A stretch of DNA of 64,000 bases from Vandiemenella viatica (Eukaryota; Arthropoda; Insecta; Orthoptera; Morabidae). How positions within the stretch are numbered: position 1 is the stretch's first letter; the number at the start of each line of letters is the position of its first letter. A model generated the notes under the pieces. That model saw only the letters and a program-made list of their open reading frames with translations, did no database searches and was not told where the DNA came from. The translations under genes and the position numbers were made by a program. The DNA is taken from positions 219,974,739 to 220,038,738 of the forward strand of contig CM061919.1 of assembly GCA_031002005.1 (NCBI GenBank), read 5' to 3'. Shown here piece by piece: positions 1 to 10,332 of the stretch.

Positions 1-109
1 CAGACAAGATAGGAAACAACCTGGAATAACGTTTCATAAGTAAGTCACATTATAATTATCGTTCTTGAAGTATATGATAGATAACTGCAACATTAGGACC
101 TATCCTATA

Positions 110-1290
110 AATTTATTCATTGCTCTCAACAGGATCTCCAATTTTTGTTGGTATAGTGTAGACAATTAGCATATTTTACTACTTTGCACCTGAAAATCTA
201 GCCTTTGTGTACACAAGCGCTGAAAGTTTAATTTAAGCGGGTGAACTTTACTTCGCGACACAGTGAATATGGTATTCTGCATCCTTTACTCATGTTTAAG
301 TTTACGCTGAAAATGTGCGATGAAATTAATTGTGATAATTTGTGCTGTGCGAACTACTAAACGTGATGAAATAAACGTTGTTGTCCGAAATGTAGTTCGC
401 CATGCATTTCTTGTGTTTAGGTGTGTCTACATAGTTTGATTTCGTATCGGCAATATTAATGGAAATCTTGGCAGGTTGAAATGCGGTGTGAACCAGAAGA
501 GAACAAACAATTTATTTATCGTTAATAATTGTTAGCTTCTGATTTATGAATGCACTGGTTTTTCTAGCAAAATTATATAGGTCACTAACAGTACAATATC
601 TTCGAAGTAAGCTCAGAAACTATGAGGTTTTTTGAAGTGTTAATTTTTAAAAAAGTTCTAAACGTTGACTTATGCTATTTTTAAAATTTCAGAAACAATT
701 GTTTCTGTTTGTAAATATGTCTACAACTATTTATCTAGATCTTCAAATCTTTCTTCTCAATTACTACTTTTTTTTATCTCCCTTAGTTCTCTAGATATCA
801 ACTATCAAAAATTAGTTACAGGTATAGTTCCTTGTGCCTTTACTGACGTTTTTATCCTGGTCCAGGCCGCGTTAAGTGAGATATCGAAAAATTTTATTCC
901 TTATCTTAGATTTGTATCGTCGTGATACATAAGAATTTATCATCAAATTTGATTTTGGTGAAATGTTTCTTCTGAATTTCAACCCAAAACACTTAATTTA
1001 TGAGACAGTACATCTCGAGAACTAAGCACGATATCAAAAAATTGTATTCTTCATTTTTGATGTGTCTCGTCGAGTTACATAATAATCCATCATCCAATTG
1101 CGGTGCAACGGATGTATTGTGATTTCCTTGAGGTTTTTGTGCCTTTTCCCCGTCTTTCTACGGCCAAGCAATATGGCTACCTCCCACCCCACTTCTGCCT
1201 ACCCGGTTTCACTCCAGCATATGGTGAAAGATCCTTGTGTCGTCTCCATATATTCCTTCCTCCTTGGTTAACTGAATTCTCAAACTAATA
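110..1290. repeat. Unclassified dispersed repeat, copy 1
   Basis: Aligns by eye, in the same orientation, with 43768-44460. Shared blocks include the CAATTTTTGTTGGT motif near 136, the GATGAAATTAA stretch near 320, a block around 950-1100 and a terminal block ending in GTCGTCTCCATATAT near 1240. Between about 410 and 830 this copy carries extra sequence that the other lacks. A roughly 130-bp module with the CGAGATATC-type motif occurs twice in each copy (here about 865-955 and 1000-1100). No coding capacity or terminal repeats were recognised, so the class is unknown. The 86-residue ORF inside it (665-925) looks like chance. Confidence 0.6.
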
Positions 1291-1315
1291 CTTGTCTCTG
1301 ATCTGAACAAAACCA

Positions 1316-1375
1316 TTGTTTATTTTTATTTAATTATCAATCTTGTTACATGGATCCAATGGAGGAAGGAATATA
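1316..1375 (-). repeat. Short LINE 3'-end fragment
   Basis: The motif TTATCAATCTTGTTACATGG followed by an A/T-rich ATTTATTT-type run matches the 3' end of the minus-strand LINE at 10118-13370. It is probably a tiny 5'-truncated copy of that family. Confidence 0.35.
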
Positions 1376-1487
1376 GAGAGTAAATAACGCTAAATCTGTG
1401 TAAAGGAGGGTTTACACGGTTCACTTTTAACAATCACTCGGGACGAATGACTCGCAGTTAGAGTAAGGTGAATTAACTTTTGGTTTA

Positions 1488-1628
1488 CATTAAATTAAAA
1501 TGGAATGGAGCGCATGTTCCGGTGGCAATGTCCCTAAACACCCATCTTCCCCCCTTTCTGCATCCACCTAAATTTTCCCTTTACAAATTTTAACTTTAAA
1601 TTCTTTCAACGTTTTTGGCAAATTATAC
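1488..1628 (-). mobile_element. LINE-A 3' end (CR1/Jockey-like), copy 1
   Basis: Read on the minus strand this matches the 3' end of the family also seen at 5540-6105, 15735-18060, 23007-23800 and 40308-40745. The shared block has a GGAGCG...CTCCGGTGGCAAT core and an AATTTAATTAAA-type tail. Only 3' untranslated sequence and the last codons are present. It abuts the poly-T (minus-strand poly-A) of the RTE-like LINE. Confidence 0.65.
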
Positions 1629-2475
1629 ATTTTTTTTTTTTTGTTGTTGATGCAACCTCCATCCCTTCCTATCCTGTGCTAACCTCTTCATTTCTACATA
1701 CCCCATACAGCCCACGTCCTCAATTATCTGCTTCATATATTCTAATCTCTGTCTTCTTCTACAGTTCTTACCTTCGACTGTTCCCTCCACTAACGAATTA
1801 ACCAATCCAGCATATCTCAAAATATGACCTACCAGCCTTTCTCTTCTTTCTGTAAGCTTCTTCCATAAACTTCTTTTCTCATCCATCATTTCCAAAACTT
1901 GTTCATTTCTTACTTTGTCTGTCCACTTAATTTTCAGCATTCTTCTGTAGCACCACATTTCAAATGCTACAATTTTCTTACTTTCCGGTATTCCTAGAGT
2001 CCATGTTTCGCTACCGTAAAGTGCTGTGCTCCAACACATAGAGTTTTAAAAAGTTCTTTCTAATTCCTAGATCAATATTTGAAACTAAAAGGTTTCTCTT
2101 TTTCATGAATGCTCTTAATCTACTAGTATTGTATCATTTCTGCTACATTTCATCACTTTTGTCTTACTTTGATTTATATTCAGTCCAAAATCTTCCTTCA
2201 GTATTTTGCTCGTGCCATTCAATAAGTTCTCAATATCCTCAGCCCTCTCTGCTAACAAGACAATGTCATCAGTAGGCCCCGGATTCTTAGGTTCTAATAA
2301 ACCAAATTTAGGTTTATTCAACTCACGTGTTAGGCTTTTATTGGATTTTAAAATTCTGATTTAGGAACTTACACGTTTTTAAGTGAAATAAAATTTAAAA
2401 CACGCTTTATACACTGCCATAGTGTGCCATAGTGTTAAAACCATTGTGACTTTATAGTACAATGTCAAGCACTCC

Positions 2476-2802
2476 TTAAAAACTTCTAACCTGACATTGC
2501 TCGATCACATTAAAACATGCGAAATAAACCACTATTATGTTCAAAACATTTCGTCTTTGTTGTGTATGGTAAACAACTCCTTTAAAACTTCTAATATGAC
2601 ACTGAACGATGAAATATTTTAACAGATTTTCAGGAGTATCTCCTCCTCTCTCTTCCATTAAAATTCTTTTGAATGCGGAAAAACTACGCTCTACATCAAA
2701 TGAGGTAAGAGGGACGAACTTCATATCAGCGATTTCCTTAAGATTCCAAGGCAAAATTTCTTGTTCCTTCAGTCCAGAGAGAACACGCCCTATGTGTTCC
2801 AT
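2476..2802 (-). pseudogene. hAT transposase C-terminal fragment
   Basis: A 108-residue ORF ending the transposase. The VPLTSFDVERSFSAFKRIL segment at residues ~30-50 followed by ENLLKYFIVQC matches the hAT dimerisation domain, which in the family mediates transposase oligomerisation and contributes the catalytic glutamate region. The rest of the transposase upstream (to about 3480) is interrupted, so no active enzyme can be made. It lies near the left TIR of the enclosing transposon, as expected for the 3' end of a minus-strand gene. Confidence 0.8.
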
Positions 2803-3784
2803 CCTCTTGAAATCTGGACTGCGGGCTAAAACAACTCCTGCTTCTTAGCTAAAGACAGCCCAACTGGTCCAGGGGCCACTTTTGCCATAACTTCTTGGAT
2901 GATTTGAAGTGCTTTCGTCAACGGTAGAGTGCCTCCTTCCAACTTCTTGATTTGAATTCTAGGTGGTAAAAATTTGCCTTTATATATGTCAACTCCTGTA
3001 CAGCTGGTACTGAGTGCAACACTTTCTTTGCATTTACAATAGAAATAGCTTCGCTTTCATCTAATGATTCGATGACCTCCATGACGCTTTCATAGTTTTC
3101 TGCATAATATATTGCGGCTGAGAGCCAGGTCCTCCATCGTGTCTCTACTTGCTCGGGAGGAGGGGTATTGATGGAAGCTTTTCCGTGAAAGTAACTACTC
3201 GACTTGGCGCTTTCAGGAATATTTTCTTCACTGAAGAAATTATCTCATTAACTACAGGGTGCTGTTCCAGAATTTTTTCAGACAAATCAAATCCATTTTT
3301 TTTTTAATTATAAAAGATATACGTGTATAAAACAAATTAAACTTACTGGTTTTACACATGCTTGACAATATATAATTTTCCCATTTGTAGAAAGTTCTTA
3401 TCCGTACCAATCCACTCTCGCAGGAGACTACTTCTTGAGGATTTCTGTTTAGGCATGATTGATTTTAAAGAAGAAACTAAAAGTATGTAGGCCCGTGTCA
3501 CCACTGAACGATGGCGGTATACAACTCTTAATTTCTCAGAAAGTGTTTGTGTTCCTGAGATTATTAACGTTTAACATGCTATGTTTAAAACTTGCTTTGT
3601 CGAGTTGTTTCTACGGCATGTAAACCTTTGTAATAATGTGAAGTTGCCACACTGCATTGTTACAGCTTTTCTCAATGTTACCGTCAACAATGAGGTTAAA
3701 ACACATCACTTAATATTGTGGTGAACAGTTATTCCAATTTTAAAATATATCCATTTGGTTTACACGTAAACTTAGTCCGTTTAC

Positions 3785-4005
3785 CCTCCAAGTTCGGCTT
3801 CATCCTCGGACTCTGCGAGGGAAGCAGCCACAGCCTGTGAATAAGGCACTGTTCCGGCATTTGCCAGGAGGGGAAAAGGAAAACCACGGAATACCGTTTC
3901 AGAACAGCCGACGGTGGGATTCGAACACCTGGTGTCTCCCGAGTCCAGATTACTTGCTAGCTCACGGCCCGTACCCCTGAGCTTATCCGGTCGGTCATTT
4001 GTTTT
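3785..4005 (-). mobile_element. tRNA-derived SINE inside hAT (SINE-3)
   Basis: On the minus strand there is a B-box-like GTGTTCGAATCCCACC near 3910-3925, preceded by a GAGCTAGC segment resembling a degenerate A box. The body has the CCGTGGTTTTCC motif followed by a tail. The layout is that of tRNA-derived SINEs widespread in orthopteroid insects. It is nested in the hAT element and therefore younger than it. Confidence 0.6.
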
Positions 4006-5539
4006 ATTTAAGTAACAAAATTATAGTCAGACTGGATCAGTACATCGAATTAGGTGCTTTTAGGTTCTAAAAACAGAATGAGGTCATTTTAGATCCTAAC
4101 ATAAAAATTATTTTAGGTCCTATTAAATTTACGAATATTGTTAGTTTATACAAAAGACGACAAAGGAAGTTAAAATTTCGAGAATATTAGGTTGGGAACG
4201 AAATAGGTTCGAACCTAAAAATCCGGGGCTTAGTCATCAGCAAATCGTAGCATACTGATTTTTTCTCCCTGAAAACTTATGCCACATGGAAATTTTTCTT
4301 TGACTTTCTTCATTGCTTCTTCTACATACAAGTTGAATATTAACGGGGATAGACTACAACCTTGTCTCACACCCTTTTTAACTGATGCATGTCTCTCGTG
4401 ATTCTCTACTTTTATTACAGCCACTTGATTCTTCTATCTCGATACTTTAGACCTGACTTCTTTAAAATTTTGAACATCTTGTCCCACCTAACATTATCAA
4501 AAGCTTTTTCTAAATCAACAAATGCCATAAAAGTATCTTTGTTTTTCTTGATCCGCCCTTCAAGTATTAATCTTAAAGACAGAATTGCTTCCCTTGTACC
4601 GCGATTTTTCCTAAACCCAAACTGATCTTCACCTACTATCTCTTCTACTACCCTTTCCATCCTTCTGTATATTATTCTGGTCAGTAATTTTGAAGCATGT
4701 GATGTTAGACTAATGGTGCGATAATTCTCACATTTGTCGGCTTGTGCTTTCTTTGGAAGTGTGAAGATGATATTTTTATTAAAATCAGTTGGAATTTCTC
4801 CTGTTTCATAACTTTTTGATATCAGCTTGAATAATCTTTCGATTCCTTCCTCTCCTAGAGAATTTAAGAAGTTCTGCAGGGATCTCATCAATTCCAACTG
4901 CCTTATTTGCTTTCAAGTCATTCAGAGCTTTATTAAATTCTGTCCTCAAAACAGGATCTCCTAAGTCATCAATGTCGACATCGCCTTCCTTTTCCAATAC
5001 ACTATTGTTCAAGTCGTCCCCATCATACAGTTTCTCAATGTATTCCTTCCATCGGTTAGCTCTATCTTCTGAGCTTAAAAGAGGTTTCCCATCGGCAGCT
5101 TTAATGTTCATACCTCTTTTCTTCATTTCTCCAAAATTCTGTTTGATCTTTCTATATGCAACATCTACTTTTCCTACGACCATTTCCTTTTCTACTTCTT
5201 CACACTTTTCTTGTAGCCATTTTTCTTTTGCTATTTTGCATTTCCTATTTGATTTCTAAATTGCCTGTACTGCTCTCTTCCTGCTTCATCCTGAGCATTT
5301 TTGTACCTTCTCCTCTGATCCATCAGCTCCAAAATTTCTTCTGTGATCCAAGGTTTTCGGGCAGCTTGTTCCCTAAAGCCTAATGTTTCTTTGCCAGCTT
5401 TCATTATTTCGGTCTTTAATGCATTCCATTCGTCCACAGTTGAGCTCCTTTCACAGTTATTTCTTAGAACTAAGTTTACCATCTCTACAAATTTTTCTAT
5501 ACATGTATCATCACAAATGAACCAGTACGGAATTCCTCG

Positions 5540-6105
5540 CTATCTTGTACATAGAGAAGTAAAGGAATTGGGTTACAAAACTTTGGTCGAGTATGGTAGT
5601 GTAGTATGGGACCCACATTTTGAGTATCAAATACAGGAGTTGGAGAAGTGCAAAGAAGGGCTGCTAGATTTGTTTCTGGAAATTATCGCAGAATTCAATC
5701 AGTGACAGATATGATAAAGGATCTGGAATGGAATTCATTGCAAGACAGGAGGAGGATGAGGAGGGTCATGGGAGTGTACAGGGCGTATACTGGCGATGAG
5801 GCATGGAAAGATATTGCAGTAGGTATGAAAAGTAGTTCATGGAAGGGAAAAGATGACCATGACCACAAGCTGGCACTCGATTTCAGGCACAAGGGTGTGG
5901 GAAGATTTTCTTTTTTAGGCAAGGGTGTCAGGGATTGGAATGAGTTACCGAGGGGAATGATGAATAACTTACCGAAAGTGTTAAAAGAATTTAAAGTTAC
6001 AATTTGAAGAGGACAAATGTAGGTGGGTGCAGGATAGGGAGAAGTTCGGTGTGTATGGAAATTGCCACGGAGCGTGTGCTCCATTGCAATTAAATTAAAT
6101 AATCA
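5540..6105 (+). mobile_element. LINE-A 3' end, copy 2 (reverse transcriptase C-terminus)
   Basis: Two overlapping plus-strand frames carry the C-terminal region: YKTLVEYGSVVWDPHFEYQI, then RRAARFVSGNYRRIQSVTDM and GVYRAYTGDEAWKDI. This pattern follows the reverse transcriptase in CR1/Jockey-group LINEs. The sequence ends in GGCACGGAGCG-like 3' UTR and an AATTTAATTAAAT tail, shared with copies at 1.5, 15.7, 23.0 and 40.3 kb. A frameshift near 5650 separates the frames. It is 5'-truncated and inactive. Confidence 0.8.
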
Positions 6106-6985
6106 GCTGTAATGGTTTAGGGTTTAGTACAGATTAAATGAGGTTTCTAGAAGAGATTATTTCATTTCAAGTAACTCTTAGCTGTCCACTCCCTCTCCTA
6201 GATACAATTTTAGCCTCGATGCTCATGTTTATTTAGCAGTGCAAGAAAAGAAGAGGATAGGTTCGAAGAGCAAGAATTCTAGAGCAGAAGATATATGAAG
6301 ACCGTTGGCGCAAGTCTTAGTGCATCGTACGCAAAACCCCATAGAAACCACGTGTAAGCCATTCTACCATACTCAATCACTAGTATAACACGACCCTACA
6401 ACAAAGGATCAGCAACATTAAGGTGTTTTGCAACTCGTAACTGCTGAAACACATTCACATAGAAACATAATTTACACCAAATTTTTCTGGTTTTAAAATT
6501 CTAGTTAATTCTGGTTCCAATAGTTTTAAATGTATACTTTTCTTCTTTTGTCAAAAATGGGAGATTCAGTTCTTTAATCATGTCCTGCGTAGCCCTACCA
6601 CTTATCTTTTTTATTTTTATTACTTTCAAATTGTGTTTTCTATAAATACTGGTTAAAATGAAAATATTTTAAAAAGAAACAAATGTTTCTACTTTCCATT
6701 TAAAAACAATTATGTGTTAAAAACCACAACAATCAGAAGCAACCAATTACGACCGATCCAGAAACAGGTTTCACTTCTATATTTTGACTATTTACACGTG
6801 TCACTCTTGATGATTCATCCGAGTGAAACACCGAAAGGGAACGAAAAATATAACCTGAGCCAACTTCTTTCATCCGCCATCTTGGATGATCACTTTGGAT
6901 GACTCTCTGTTTACACAATTCACTTTCCTTTCACTGTGAGTGATTCAACCGGTGTGATTGGTCCACAATCCATTCCAACAGGAAG
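6106..6985. other. Unassigned intergenic stretch
   Basis: AT-rich sequence with only short chance ORFs. The segment about 6795-6960 has several TTTACAC/TTCACTTT-type and GTGATTCA words that hint at an old repeat, but no termini or partner copy could be fixed. Confidence 0.4.
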
Positions 6986-7549
6986 AAACGGCTGAGGCCA
7001 ATGCTTTTCTGCCTTTCGCCGGAAAACACCTCGGGGAAAATTGGAAGAATTCTCGCACGGCATGGAATTAAATGTTTTTACCGACTACCTGCTAAAATTC
7101 TGGACTACCTCCGCTCAGTCAAGGACGATCATGGCCTCAGAGTTCCTGGAATCTAAAGCATCCCATACGTGTGTGGAAAGTGCTACATCGTTCAAACCAT
7201 TCGCACTGTACGAAACAGGTGTGAAGAACACAAACGCTATCTCCGGGTAGGACAGTATAGCAAGTCAGCGATCGCCGAGCATGTGTACAACCAAGGCCAC
7301 AGAGTTGACTTCAACAACGTTACGATATTGGATAGGACCTCATACTTTTGGGAATCCATAGTCAAAGAAGCGATTGAAATTCGATTAGCTGATACCCACA
7401 ACAGAGATAGTGGGCTATGTCTTAGCGAGGCATGGCAACGAGCCCTGGCAACTCTACGCAGAGAGCGTGGCACGCATGTTCAGCAACTACCACAAACGGC
7501 CATATATTATCTTCGGCCCGCAACGAACAACTGTAGCCCCGCCCACTAA
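6985..7549 (+). mobile_element. Penelope-like element 3' part with GIY-YIG endonuclease
   Basis: The frame at 7169-7549 encodes CGKCYIVQTIRTVRNRCEEH, then AIAEHVYNQGHRVDF and IVKEAIEIRLAD. This is the GIY-YIG endonuclease that ends Penelope-like polyproteins (here the Tyr-containing CGKCYIVQT and the R...EH helix are kept). Upstream, in another frame, ILARHGIKCFYRLPAKILDY and LRSVKDDHG match the linker between reverse transcriptase and endonuclease. A frameshift or stop near 7160 breaks the reading frame. The reverse transcriptase is absent, so the copy is truncated. Confidence 0.85.
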
Positions 7550-8600
7550 CTGCCAGCCGCCGGGTGCGGTCGTCGGAAAGAGCCGTTGACCTATATTAGG
7601 AGGTGCGGCACCTGGGCTGTCTCAGTCCATGGCAGACAACTCTACGAGCTGCTGACCCCGGCGCTGTACGGGCCACATAGAAAGCCAGCTACGAGGAGTC
7701 GCCGAGTTCGACCGAAGCCATCGCGACACCGACACACTCAGCGTGACGTAGGAACATGGTGAAACACGGGCGACAAACACCATCATGTACTACTACGCCC
7801 AGATGTCGCCAGGACATTCCAGCTCCACCGCGCCAGCTCCTGTCTTCTCCTGCAGAAGATAGCGTAACCTCACTCACCCAGGAGGCCCAGATGCGGACAT
7901 CCGACAGTCATCCACGCAGGCTTCTCCAGAGAACTCTTCGTGGACTTCGTGGTCAACGCCAAGATCCGTACTTGAAGAAGATAGTGACTTTGAAGGCAAA
8001 TGTCCAATCTATCTATTTCTCGCCAACAAGGACACCGCTCACTATCTCCCACCCGGGTCTCAATCACGAAGGTCGAAAAGTATCACCGAGAGAAAGAAGG
8101 ACCATGGGAGGCTCAGCTTCGACTCAGGGTGCGCAGCCTCATATTCGCCTGGGATCTCCCAGTGCAAAGCTTCAAGATCTGTGCAATTCAGTGTTCTCCC
8201 ATCTCGCCAAACCAGTCACCGAAGATGGGAAGGCCTGGTCAAAACATGTTCCTTTCCCGAGCGCTTTCTCCGAAGATTTCAGTGAGGTGGAGTACCTAGA
8301 GAACATCCACCGAATCCTGTTTCCCACTCAAGAGACAGAAGAACCAAGCTCCAATTCAAATGAGAACATTACTGATGAGAATCCATCCTCTCCGTCGTTC
8401 GGGTAAGAGCTGCAACTCAAGAACACTGGACAGCTAACTGCTCTTCAAGAAGTCTTGGACCAACTGACAACTGCGACTTCACTGGAGCACTATGATAAAA
8501 TCATGGAGGTGCTGCGCCTAGCTGCAGCCCTTCCTGATAAACTTCGGTCGACCCTGACAAGACTTCTCCAAGTGTGCACCAATCAGTCGGATTTCGAGGC
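7550..8600 (+). other. GC-richer region after Penelope end with unassigned ORF
   Basis: A 216-residue ORF (7756-8406) and the start of another (8455 into the gap) occupy GC-rich sequence directly downstream of the Penelope GIY-YIG end. Segments such as LENIHRILFPTQETEEPSSN and EVLRLAAALPDKLRSTLTRL look like real protein but match no family I recognise. Penelope elements often sit in tandem or partial tandem copies, so this could be the 5' part of a following copy; it could also be an unrelated gene remnant. The assembly gap prevents resolution. Confidence 0.35.
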
Positions 8601-9600
8601 NNNNNNNNNNNNNNNNNNNNNNNNNNNNNNNNNNNNNNNNNNNNNNNNNNNNNNNNNNNNNNNNNNNNNNNNNNNNNNNNNNNNNNNNNNNNNNNNNNNN
8701 NNNNNNNNNNNNNNNNNNNNNNNNNNNNNNNNNNNNNNNNNNNNNNNNNNNNNNNNNNNNNNNNNNNNNNNNNNNNNNNNNNNNNNNNNNNNNNNNNNNN
8801 NNNNNNNNNNNNNNNNNNNNNNNNNNNNNNNNNNNNNNNNNNNNNNNNNNNNNNNNNNNNNNNNNNNNNNNNNNNNNNNNNNNNNNNNNNNNNNNNNNNN
8901 NNNNNNNNNNNNNNNNNNNNNNNNNNNNNNNNNNNNNNNNNNNNNNNNNNNNNNNNNNNNNNNNNNNNNNNNNNNNNNNNNNNNNNNNNNNNNNNNNNNN
9001 NNNNNNNNNNNNNNNNNNNNNNNNNNNNNNNNNNNNNNNNNNNNNNNNNNNNNNNNNNNNNNNNNNNNNNNNNNNNNNNNNNNNNNNNNNNNNNNNNNNN
9101 NNNNNNNNNNNNNNNNNNNNNNNNNNNNNNNNNNNNNNNNNNNNNNNNNNNNNNNNNNNNNNNNNNNNNNNNNNNNNNNNNNNNNNNNNNNNNNNNNNNN
9201 NNNNNNNNNNNNNNNNNNNNNNNNNNNNNNNNNNNNNNNNNNNNNNNNNNNNNNNNNNNNNNNNNNNNNNNNNNNNNNNNNNNNNNNNNNNNNNNNNNNN
9301 NNNNNNNNNNNNNNNNNNNNNNNNNNNNNNNNNNNNNNNNNNNNNNNNNNNNNNNNNNNNNNNNNNNNNNNNNNNNNNNNNNNNNNNNNNNNNNNNNNNN
9401 NNNNNNNNNNNNNNNNNNNNNNNNNNNNNNNNNNNNNNNNNNNNNNNNNNNNNNNNNNNNNNNNNNNNNNNNNNNNNNNNNNNNNNNNNNNNNNNNNNNN
9501 NNNNNNNNNNNNNNNNNNNNNNNNNNNNNNNNNNNNNNNNNNNNNNNNNNNNNNNNNNNNNNNNNNNNNNNNNNNNNNNNNNNNNNNNNNNNNNNNNNNN
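8601..9600. other. Assembly gap (1000 N)
   Basis: Exactly 1000 consecutive N, a conventional scaffold gap of arbitrary size. ORFs that appear to cross it have no meaning. Confidence 0.99.
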
Positions 9601-9996
9601 TGTGAAAGGTTTCGTGAGATTTCGCCGGACGCCCTCCGTATTTAAACTCACGTAATTAATGGACGCTCCCCTACGCTGCGCTACGTGAGGGGGGGGGGCT
9701 GGGGGTCTGAGGCAGCCCACGTAGCTTTCCGTTCATCTTATTTTTCACATTTAAAATGAGGTACAAAACACACAACGGCATGTGAATACCTATTTCCTTC
9801 ATTTAATTTACAATAGTCTGACAAGCGAAAACAGTACAAAATGTCTTCTGGAATCAAAATGGAAAAAAAATGTAAGTGCTACGTGAGGGGGAGGGAGGTA
9901 GAGGCAAAAGCCAGGTCGGGCTATGTGGGATGGAGAGGGGTGGGGGGTTCACAGGAGCCCAAAATGGAGCTACGTGGTTTATGGACGCTCCCTAAT
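9601..9996. repeat. G/C-run repeat with GGACGCTCCC ends (MITE-like)
   Basis: Two ends in the same orientation occur at about 9650 (AATTAATGGACGCTCCC) and 9979 (TTTATGGACGCTCCCT). Each follows a CTACGTG-containing G-rich block and poly-G runs. Similar modules with GTGAGAT...CGCC and AATTAATTGACGCCC occur at 25550-25900, and a partial one at 53100-53150. The ends look like a short non-autonomous element, but the left end of the first copy is lost in the gap. Confidence 0.5.
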
Positions 9997-10332
9997 CAGA
10001 AATGCCGCCTAAATTAAAAACTACATAAATAATCTTGAAAACAACAGGTCGGTGCGGAATGTCTGTGATCGCAGATGTTTCTAGTCTGCCATGTACGATC
10101 GACTTCTTGAAAAGAGGAGGCGATATTATTTATTTATTTATTTATCAATCTTGTTCCATGGATCCCTGCTGAGGAAATACCTCTGGGATGTGAAACATGT
10201 CATTGTTGATACATATACACATAATATGAGTCATATCATAGTAAATATATATATATACATATTTTACAAATACAAGAAATAATAAACATACATTTTTGCA
10301 ACTGAGTTTTGCAAACGTCATAATGAGTACAA

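Larger units (their letters stand above)
2273..4232 (-). mobile_element. hAT DNA transposon, ~1.96 kb, with TIRs and 8-bp target duplication
   Basis: The left end reads TAGGCCCCGGATTCTTAGG and the reverse complement of the right end reads TAAGCCCCGGATTTTTAGG; 20 of the first 22 bases match. The element is flanked on both sides by GTCATCAG (2265-2272 and 4233-4240). An 8-bp duplication is the hAT signature. Inside, the minus-strand ORF 2476-2802 has the hAT C-terminal dimerisation motif (SFDVERSFSAFKRIL). Upstream transposase sequence on the minus strand (2803-3480) is broken by stops. It is probably a decayed autonomous or internally deleted copy. It sits inside the RTE-like LINE. Confidence 0.9.
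1623..5510 (-). mobile_element. RTE-like non-LTR retrotransposon, 5'-truncated, interrupted by hAT
   Basis: In minus-strand order the pieces are 5231-5482 (linker after the endonuclease, with KPWITEEILELM), 4806-5183, 4415-4897 (reverse transcriptase, ENYRTISLTSHASKLLTRI and FVDLEKAFDNV), 4230-4424 (VRQGCSLSPLIFNLYV, then LRFADD), 2115-2321 (DDIVLLAERAEDIE) and 1623-2039 (C-terminal ALYGSETWTL and WCYRRMLKIKWTDKVRN). The last block is typical of insect endonuclease-reverse transcriptase LINEs often annotated as CFDP2-like, which I place near RTE/BovB with moderate confidence. The endonuclease domain is missing, and stops and frameshifts separate the pieces, so the copy is dead. A run of T at about 1629-1643 is its poly-A tail. 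Confidence 0.85.

Noticed and set aside
1488..5540. RTE-like LINE inserted into a LINE-A copy
   Set aside because: The LINE-A pieces on the two sides are in opposite orientations and do not form one continuous element.
8455..9720. Three ORFs of 343-400 codons
   Set aside because: They run through the 1000-N gap; nearly all their residues are undefined.
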